The notes beneath the pieces are model-generated. The model made no database searches. It was not told the origin of the DNA and saw only the letters and a list, made by a program, of their open reading frames with translations. The translations under genes and the position numbers were made by a program. Positions 57,653-64,000 of a stretch of DNA of 64,000 nucleotides are shown here, in pieces. This DNA is from Arthrospira sp. PCC 9108 (lineage in GTDB: Bacteria > Cyanobacteriota > Cyanobacteriia > Cyanobacteriales > Microcoleaceae): contig CP066886.1 of the NCBI GenBank assembly GCA_016745315.1, positions 2,728,501-2,792,500 on the forward strand, given 5' to 3'. Position 1 is the first letter of the stretch, and every line of letters begins with the position of its first letter.

Positions 57653-58713
57653 TGAGTAATCAACGTACACCTATCGGAATTGTGGGTGCATCAGGTTATG
57701 GTGGGGTGCAACTGGTGCGCTTATTACAGGATCACCCCCTGGTTGAAATTGTTTATTTGGGAGGAGAAAGTAGCGCCGGAAAACCTTTTTGTAGTTTATA
57801 TCCCCACCTGGGTCATCAGGTGGAGTTGATGATTGAACCAATTGATTTGGATAAAATTGCTAGTCGGTGTGAGGTGGTGTTTCTATCTTTGCCGAATGGT
57901 TTGGCCTGCGAAATGGCTCCGCAACTGTTAGAAAAAGGCTGTTATGTTCTGGACCTGTCTGCTGATTATCGGTTTACTAATTTAAATACCTATACCAAGT
58001 GGTATAACAAGGAAAGAAGCGCTGATCTGGATGTGGCTAGGACGGCGGTTTATGGTTTGCCTGAACTATACCGAGATGCGATCGCCTCAGCGCGATTAGT
58101 GGGCTGTCCTGGCTGCTATGTGACCGCTAGTTTGTTGGCTTTATCCCCCCTATTAAAACAGGGGCTAATTGTCCCGGATAGTGCCATTATTGATGCTAAA
58201 TCGGGGGCTTCTGGCGGGGGACGACAGGCTAAAACTAATATGCTATTGGCGGAAGCAGATGCCTCGGTTTCAGCCTATGGTATTGGTGGACACCATCGCC
58301 ACACGCCGGAAATTGAGCAAGTTTGTAGTGATTTGGCTGGACATGATGTGACGGTGCAGTTTACCCCCCATTTGATGCCTATGGTGCGGGGTATTTTGGC
58401 GACGGTTTACGCTAACTTGCGCGACCCGGGTTTGGTGCGAGAAGATTTGCTGACTATTTATAAGGCGTTTTACCGCAATTCTCCCTGGGTTAAGGTTTTA
58501 CCTGGGGGAACTTTCCCCCAAAGTAAATGGGCCTGTGGCACAAATCTTTGTTACATTGGTATTGAGGTGGACCAACGCACCGATAGGGCGATCGTGATTT
58601 CTACCATTGATAACCTGATTAAGGGTCAAGCGGGACAGGCGGTTCAATGCCTCAATATTATGAAGGGATGGTCGGAAACTCTGGGACTACCTCAGTTGAG
58701 TTTTTATCCGTAA
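57653..58713 (+). CDS. argC: N-acetyl-gamma-glutamyl-phosphate reductase (second exon)
   Basis: ArgC reduces N-acetylglutamyl phosphate to the semialdehyde in arginine synthesis, using NADPH. The reading frame begins with TGAGTAATCAACG at 57653; with the A at 55717 from before the intron it gives MSNQRTPIGIVGASGYGGVQ and about 354 residues, the family's length. Visible motifs: the Rossmann GASGYGG, the catalytic Cys in VGCPGCYVTASL, GASGGGRQAK, the His in IGGHHRHTPEIEQ and GTNLCYIG. TTAGGAG (55700-55706) in the left exon would be the ribosome binding site, about 10 bases before the ATG. Without splicing, neither start codon nor binding site is present, so expression should depend on the intron being removed. 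Confidence 0.95.
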
Positions 58714-58761
58714 AATTCACGCTTGGGGCGGGTTAATCAGTCTCTCACCCGCCCTAAACTT

Positions 58762-59613
58762 TTACCCGGCGTGGCGGGTTAATAACACTGGACAGTTGGC
58801 GTAAACTCGCACATAGTCGGATAGGGAGTTTCCGAGTAGGCGATCGATATCAATGAAACTCTTGGCCACGGTGGGGCGGCGATCGGGAGAACCCAGCAAC
58901 AGCAGATCGGCGTTGAGGTCTTCTGCGATTCGGCAAATTTCCGGGCCGGGTTTTCCGGTTCCGGTTACACAACGATAACTAATTCCCATTTGTTTGGCTT
59001 GGGCGACAGCCGGGGCTAAAACCGGGTCGTTTTCCGCAGTGGCGGTGTAATCTTCTGCTGATTTGCCACTGAGATCTTTATTAACATGGGCGATAATTAG
59101 TTGTGCGCCCTGGATTTCTTTAACAAAGTCGATCGCCGTTTTTAGGCATTCTTGGGCTTCTGGGGATGAATTATAAGCTACCATGACCCGCCGTAGCTTC
59201 TTGACATAGGTATCGTCTTTGACCAACAGCATGGGTCGAGACGTGAGTTGGAAAACGTATTGACTGACTGAGTTTTCTAAGACGGCTTGCAGTCGTCCTA
59301 ACCCCCGTGAACCCATAATAATTAGATCGGCGTTTTCTTCGTCTGCTACCTGACAAACAATATCTTTGGGATCGCCTTGTTTGAGTCTAGGATTAACTCG
59401 GTTGGGATCGACTTTCACGGATTGGACGGCCTGGGCGAGGATTTTGCCTCCTTCTTCTAGTTTGACGGACATTCCCTCGGCCGTGACTTGGCTGGGCACT
59501 ACATGGAGAAGGGTGATAGATGCCTGTTGCAGAGATGGTAAATCCATCAGCATATTTAGCATCTCTTCGCACAGTCCACGACCCGCAACAGCAACTAAAA
59601 TTTTATTGATCAT
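58762..59613 (-). CDS. tandem universal stress protein
   Basis: 283 residues made of two Usp domains. Domain 1 (about 1-135) has IIMGSRGLGRLQAVLENSVS, the nucleotide-binding pattern; domain 2 (about 140-283) has LLLGSPDRRPTVAKSFID, in which the G-9x-G(S/T) part is partly changed (then GNSLSDY). The first strand of each domain is clear (KILVAVAGRGLCEEML, VMVAYNSSPEAQECL). Expected to bind ATP at least in domain 1. It is convergent with argC. Confidence 0.9.
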   Translation of the reverse strand: MINKILVAVAGRGLCEEMLNMLMDLPSLQQASITLLHVVPSQVTAEGMSVKLEEGGKILAQAVQSVKVDPNRVNPRLKQGDPKDIVCQVADEENADLIIMGSRGLGRLQAVLENSVSQYVFQLTSRPMLLVKDDTYVKKLRRVMVAYNSSPEAQECLKTAIDFVKEIQGAQLIIAHVNKDLSGKSAEDYTATAENDPVLAPAVAQAKQMGISYRCVTGTGKPGPEICRIAEDLNADLLLLGSPDRRPTVAKSFIDIDRLLGNSLSDYVRVYANCPVLLTRHAG

Positions 59614-59775
59614 AGGTTTTGCCCAAAATTCAAAACAACGCTCATTATCAAACGCACTATTATATAACTTAGGACAAAGCGGCTGATTAACTGATAATTT
59701 GTAGAAATGTAGCGTTTTGGAACGAATTGTAAAGTGTCTCGATTAAAATATCCTAGTTCACAAGATCAGCCGACT

Positions 59776-60201
59776 ATGGCCTCAAATTGGTTTGAGTATT
59801 TGGTGGAAGTGTTCCCACATCAAACTGATTATGCGGGGGTGGTTTGGCATGGGACTTATGTGGGTTGGATGGAGGAAGCCCGCATTGGGGCGTTGCGGTC
59901 TGTGGGGGTTGGTTATGATCAGTTGGTCGCTTTGGGGTTTGAGTTGCCTGTGGTTGACTTGGAAATCCGCTATCATCAATTTGTACACATGGGCGATCGC
60001 ATTAAGGTTAAAAATCGTATTTCTGGCCTAACTAAAGTTCGTATCCCCTGGGAATTTGAGATTGAGTCCCTAGACGGTAGACAACGATATGTTAGCGCCA
60101 CTACTACTCTGGTGGTTATCGATCGCCAAACTGGCAAAATTAGACGACAATGGCCCCCTCTTTTAAATCAGGCGATCGCTAAACTCATCGATAATGGTTA
60201 A
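59776..60201 (+). CDS. thioesterase, hot-dog fold (4HBT family)
   Basis: The ATG at 59776 (MASNWFEYLVEVFPHQTDYA) is preferred over 59734, which adds 14 non-conserved residues. About 141 residues. Asp in QTDYAGVVWHGTY is the catalytic residue of the 4-hydroxybenzoyl-CoA/DHNA-CoA thioesterase type, followed by the long helix WMEEARIGALRSVGVGY. DHNA-CoA hydrolase of phylloquinone synthesis is one candidate function, but the subfamily cannot be fixed here. Convergent with the sensor kinase and overlapping its end by four bases. Confidence 0.85.
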   Translation: MASNWFEYLVEVFPHQTDYAGVVWHGTYVGWMEEARIGALRSVGVGYDQLVALGFELPVVDLEIRYHQFVHMGDRIKVKNRISGLTKVRIPWEFEIESLDGRQRYVSATTTLVVIDRQTGKIRRQWPPLLNQAIAKLIDNG

Positions 60202-61502
60202 GTTACGCTACCCTGGGAAATTGGGGCGATCGGTAATTCTACCCGAAATTCTGCCCCCTCGCCAGGAATAGAAGATAAAATCAACTGTCCGTTATGTTTT
60301 TCTACTACAATTTGATAACTGGTAGCTAGTCCTAATCCCATACCTTGACCCACCGTTTTGGTCGTGAAAAATGGGTCAAATAAACGAGATTGTAACTCCG
60401 GTGCAATCCCCATACCATTATCACGAATCCGAATCGCTACCCGGTTAGGATTAACTTGTTCTGTAGTTATCCAAATAGTCGGAACCCAGTCGGACTCATG
60501 GGCTTGACTGTCAGCCGATTGTAAGCTATCAATAGCATTATTAATTAGATTCATGATTACTTGATTAATTAAGCCGGCATAGCAGGTGATAAACGGCAAG
60601 TTTTCCGCCTTTTGTTGAATAACTTTAATCTCAATATTATGATTATTGCCCGGCAATCTATGCCTGATTAAATGCAAAACACTGTTAAGGCATTCATGCA
60701 AATCAATCGATTTCATTTCAGCTTCATTAGTGCGGGAGAAAATTCGCAAGGCTAACATAATTTGATCAATGCGTTTGATACCTGTTTTCAGGGATCTGAT
60801 TAATTTCTGAAGATCCTCTAAGATAAAATCTAGTTCCAGTTTTTCCGCTCGGGCTAAAATTTGGGGGGAAGGATGGGGATATTCTTGTCGATATAAATTA
60901 ATTAACTCGATTATATCTTCAACATATTGATAGGCGGGGTCAAGGTTTCCTGAAATAAAATTAATCGGATTATTAAGTTCATGAAAAATCCCCGCTACCA
61001 ATTGATTTAAAGCTACCATTTTTTCCTTTTGGATTAGTTCAACCTGGGTGGCTGCTAACTGCTTTTGGGTGGCTTTTAGTTGCTGATTTTGAAGCTGTAA
61101 ATCTCTTGGCAGATTTTGGATTTTGAGTTGATTGTGAATCCTCGCCATCACTTCTTCTACTTGAAAAGGTTTGGTGATATAATCCACTCCTCCTACTTGA
61201 AAAGCCTTAATTTTATCTTCGATTTGATTAATAGCACTCACAAAAATAATCGGGATTTACGAAGTTTCTGGATTATTTTTTAAGGCTTCACAAACTTGAT
61301 AACCATTGATGCCTTGCATATTGATATCAAGTAGAATTAAGTCCGGTTTTAAAGCCTTAACTGCCATGAGTGCCATCTTACCGTTAATGGATTTACGCAC
61401 CCGAAATCCAAACTCCATTAACATAGTTGATAATAACCTAATATTTTCTGGCACATCATCAACTATTAAAATGTCGGCTGATGCCAAATTCTGATTATTC
61501 AT
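60198..61502 (-). pseudogene. receiver-histidine kinase hybrid with an in-frame stop
   Basis: From 61502 the frame opens with a receiver domain (ADILIVDDVPENIRLLSTML, Asp in LILLDINMQGING) and stops at TAA (61254-61256), then continues in the same frame IPIIFVSAINQIEDK to 60198. The expected residue at the stop is often Gln or His, so a C to T change is likely. Downstream lie a coiled linker, HisKA (IFHELNNPINFISGNLDPAY), N box MNLINNAIDSL, G1 RDNGMGIAPE and G2 GQGMGLGLATS. A GTG right after the stop (61241) could start a receiver-less kinase. It lies 58 bases after the gene at 61561 and is probably in its operon. Confidence 0.85.
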
Positions 61503-61560
61503 AATCCATGGCTTTTGATAATGTGAAGGATTGATTATCGTTAGATCAGACTGGGATGAT

Positions 61561-63357
61561 TTACCAGATTTTATCGGCTGCTATTAACTCCATTAATAAA
61601 CTTTCGGGGAGCGGTTGAGAAAATAAATAACCTTGGGCAAACTCACATTCTAACCCTCTCAATAATGACAGTTGTTCGGAGGTTTCTACCCCCTCAGCAA
61701 TTACCCCCATTTTCATCGTTTTAGCAATATTAACAATCACGGGAACTAAGCCGCAACTTGAACCGTTATTATCCATTCTTTGAACAAAAGATTTGTCGAT
61801 TTTGAGAGTGTCAACTTGGAAATTATGCAGATAGCTTAAAGAAGAATATCCCGTGCCAAAATCATCAATACTTAGTCTGACGTTTTGCTTTTTAAAACCT
61901 TCCAGAATAGCGACGGCGGTTTTCGGGTTATCCATAATTGCGCTTTCTGTGATTTCTAATTTTAAGCAATGGGGGTCTAGTTGAGTGACTTCTAAAAGTT
62001 GTTGTATCTGCTGACTTAGATCCATGTTCGCAAACTGTCTGGCTGAGACATTAACACTGATAAACATCGAATCATTAATCAGTTTACTTTTTTGCCAACT
62101 TCGGAATTGTTTACAAGCCTTTTCTAAGACTAAATTGCCAATGGCATTAATTAAACCTGTTTCCTCGGCTATGGGAATAAATAAGACGGGGTGAATCAAT
62201 TGTTTTTGGGGATGTTGCCATCTAACTAAGGCTTCAAAACCTGCGATTTTTCCAGTTGTTAGATGAATTATTGGCTGATAATAAACCAGAAATTCATCAT
62301 TGTTAATAGCTCGCCTTAAATCGTTTTCAATTTGCAGCTTTTCGGAAACATTGTGGTGCATACTGGGGTCAAATATATGATATTGACCTTTGCCTAAATC
62401 TTTGGCTCGATACATGGCTGTATCTGCATCTCGCAGCATATGTTCGGGTTTTTGATAATCTAAATGTGACCCAGATATGCCAATACTTACATTGATAAAT
62501 ACTTCTTGATTGGGGAGGACAAAAGGATGAGAAAAACTCTCAAGAACTTTTTGAGCCATGGCTTTTGCTTCCGCCATATCCTCGATTTTATTAACCATAA
62601 TCGCAAATTCATCACCTCCTAAACGAGCTAGGGTGTCTTCCGGTTTTAGCAGGGATTTTAGACGCTTGGAAATAGCAATTAAGAGTTGATCACCTACGGA
62701 ATGTCCGAGGGATTCATTAATCATTTTAAAGCGATCGCAGTCTAGCAACAACACCACAAAATTATAATTATGATGTTCCTGTTTGACATCAATACCATCA
62801 GCTAGACGTTCCAAAAATAAGGCTCGATTTGGTAAATTAGTTAAATCATCACGAAAAGCCATATCCCGGAGTTTACTGTTAGCGATTTCTAATTCTTGAG
62901 TGCGCTGTTCAACTCTAGCTTCTAGTTGGGTATTTAACACTTGTAATTGTTGTTGAGTGCGGCGGAGAGTCAGTTGATTTTTTACCCTAATTAAAACTTC
63001 CTGAAATTGAAAAGGTTTACTAATATAGTCTACTCCCCCCACTTCAAAGGCTTTTACTTTGTCAAAAATATCGTCCAAAGCACTCAGAAAAATTATGGGT
63101 ACTTCGGCGGTGTATGGCTCCGATTTAAGCTGATTACAAACTGCATAACCATCTATATCTGGCATCATAATATCCAACAGAATTAAATCAGGTAACTTAT
63201 TATTTACCTCCTGTAGTGCGGTTTTACCATCGATCGCCTCACGAACTTTATACCCTTTTTTGCTAAGAATTCGTGACAATAGATGCAAATTTCCTGGGGT
63301 ATCATCAACAATCAAAATATCTGATTCTTGGTAGTTATTTGGGTGGTTATCACTCAT
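61561..63357 (-). CDS. response regulator with GGDEF and EAL domains
   Basis: 598 residues: receiver domain 1-130 (Asp in LILLDIMMPDIDG), coiled linker (LNTQLEARVEQRTQELEIAN), GGDEF domain about 165-325 (intact ARLGGDEFAIM), EAL domain about 335-590 (intact GFEALVRWQHP, DDFGTGYSSL). It is expected to make and/or break cyclic di-GMP under control of a phosphorylated receiver. The inhibitory site before GGDEF reads KPED instead of R-x-x-D, so product inhibition may be absent. The downstream receiver-kinase is likely its partner. Confidence 0.93.
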   Translation of the reverse strand: MSDNHPNNYQESDILIVDDTPGNLHLLSRILSKKGYKVREAIDGKTALQEVNNKLPDLILLDIMMPDIDGYAVCNQLKSEPYTAEVPIIFLSALDDIFDKVKAFEVGGVDYISKPFQFQEVLIRVKNQLTLRRTQQQLQVLNTQLEARVEQRTQELEIANSKLRDMAFRDDLTNLPNRALFLERLADGIDVKQEHHNYNFVVLLLDCDRFKMINESLGHSVGDQLLIAISKRLKSLLKPEDTLARLGGDEFAIMVNKIEDMAEAKAMAQKVLESFSHPFVLPNQEVFINVSIGISGSHLDYQKPEHMLRDADTAMYRAKDLGKGQYHIFDPSMHHNVSEKLQIENDLRRAINNDEFLVYYQPIIHLTTGKIAGFEALVRWQHPQKQLIHPVLFIPIAEETGLINAIGNLVLEKACKQFRSWQKSKLINDSMFISVNVSARQFANMDLSQQIQQLLEVTQLDPHCLKLEITESAIMDNPKTAVAILEGFKKQNVRLSIDDFGTGYSSLSYLHNFQVDTLKIDKSFVQRMDNNGSSCGLVPVIVNIAKTMKMGVIAEGVETSEQLSLLRGLECEFAQGYLFSQPLPESLLMELIAADKIW

Positions 63358-63656
63358 AATGTATTTTAACCTAGGTTGTGGGATAAGCTAGTGAACCCAC
63401 ATGGTCAAGGGATTGATAAATAGCAAATATTAACATTGTACTCAACCCAGTTGTTTTTTGGGGTCTATGTTGCTTATTTGGGTACGGATACGCCAAACAG
63501 ACACCAAGATACCATAGTCTACTGCATTAATTAGCTTTCCCGAGTCAGTTTCAACCCTAAGGCTGATTGAACCTAGTTACTGCTAATACCGGGTGTCTAA
63601 ATACCCAGGACTGATTCAATGATCTAGTCACCTCAAAAACCACCTTGATTACCTAG
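63358..63656. other. intergenic region
   Basis: About 300 bases between two minus-strand genes. I see no gene. GGGTGTCTAAATACCC near 63585 is a weak inverted repeat. The promoter of the GGDEF-EAL gene should lie at the left end. Confidence 0.5.
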
Positions 63657-64000
63657 TTATCCAGGATAACCATTGAGTTGGATTGTCGCCACAACCTGTC
63701 CATGATCTGATTTCCAGGGTTCTATTGATTCATCACTTAGGCTTTGGTCTACTAGATGATCGTTGAATAAGGCAACATAACTAACCCTCCCAACTTGGCG
63801 GGAGTTTTCTACAACTAATTCTTGACTCACCAAAATATGATCCAGGGTTTCATAATAACCATTATACATATAAGTATAGTAGCAGTCTCGGTAACTTTGC
63901 CTAGCCTGAATATCCTTGACACTGTAAAGCCGTAACTCATCCTGGTTGTGGTTTGGTTTAAATCGGGTTTTTTTCCAAGAAATATCCCCCGCCATAATTT
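63657..64000 (-). CDS. endonuclease/exonuclease/phosphatase family protein, C-terminal part
   Basis: The last 112 or so residues of a protein that continues beyond the window. YETLDHILVSQELV and the end KSDHGQVVATIQL carry the Asp-His pattern of the EEP fold (DNase I, exonuclease III, sphingomyelinase types), where the final SDH holds the catalytic His. The first M visible is internal. Substrate class cannot be given from this part. Confidence 0.8.
   Translation of the reverse strand, partial: IMAGDISWKKTRFKPNHNQDELRLYSVKDIQARQSYRDCYYTYMYNGYYETLDHILVSQELVVENSRQVGRVSYVALFNDHLVDQSLSDESIEPWKSDHGQVVATIQLNGYPG

Noticed and set aside
1..64000. CRISPR arrays
   Set aside because: I saw no regularly spaced direct repeats of 25-40 bases with unique spacers on either strand.
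1..64000. Abundant GCGATCGC as a new regulatory signal
   Set aside because: This is the known HIP1 repeat of cyanobacteria.

Overview
The window looks like chromosomal DNA of a filamentous cyanobacterium, most likely of the Arthrospira/Limnospira type. The evidence is the dense HIP1 octamer GCGATCGC, the cyanobacterial split of the RNA polymerase beta' subunit into rpoC1 and rpoC2, a PucC-type (BCD-family) transporter, a DUF928 plus CHASE2-cyclase pair, and a heavy load of selfish elements. The genus is an inference.

Layout. 1-1433: remains of a guide-RNA (omegaRNA/HEARO) element and a group II intron lacking its reverse-transcriptase part. 1690-7012: a very large hybrid sensor kinase (CBS-GAF-PAS-GAF-HisKA-HATPase-REC) in pieces. 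7247-9039: universal stress protein and hisD. 9365-20507: the conserved block rpsT, tatD, rpoB, rpoC1, rpoC2, ending in a strong terminator. 20700-22256: an apparently intact IscB nuclease with its omegaRNA, abutting a truncated IS110-like DEDD recombinase. 22210-36187: an accessory element with a hammerhead ribozyme, DNA-binding proteins with iterated palindromes, a tyrosine recombinase, and about ten unrecognised genes that look virus-like. 36188-37625: group II intron debris, an IS630 copy and a tRNA 3' fragment. 37722-50653: ordinary cyanobacterial genes (PucC-like transporter, hydrolase, gloB, mutS, DUF928, adenylate cyclase, efflux adaptor, HD protein). 50722-54131: truncated perM-like gene, XisA-like recombinase with an in-frame stop, second IS630 copy. 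54375-58713: glycosyltransferase-TPR, and argC with a group II intron exactly in its start codon. 58762-64000: tandem Usp protein, thioesterase, two response-regulator signalling genes and the end of a nuclease/phosphatase.

The strongest leads are: (1) a complete hammerhead ribozyme core on the minus strand at about 23470-23534, just upstream of the IS110-like gene; (2) the intron at 55718-57652, whose removal would join A and TG to make the argC start codon, and whose own protein has lost the YADD catalytic motif; (3) the paired omegaRNAs with a compensating stem; (4) the unrecognised virus-like module at 26475-36187.

A caution on quality: ten genes, including the normally essential rpoB, rpoC1, mutS and hisD, are each broken by one missing base in a homopolymer. 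This points to base-calling errors, so single homopolymer frameshifts should not be read as real gene loss. The sensor kinase at 1690-7012 has other kinds of breaks as well and may be truly decayed.
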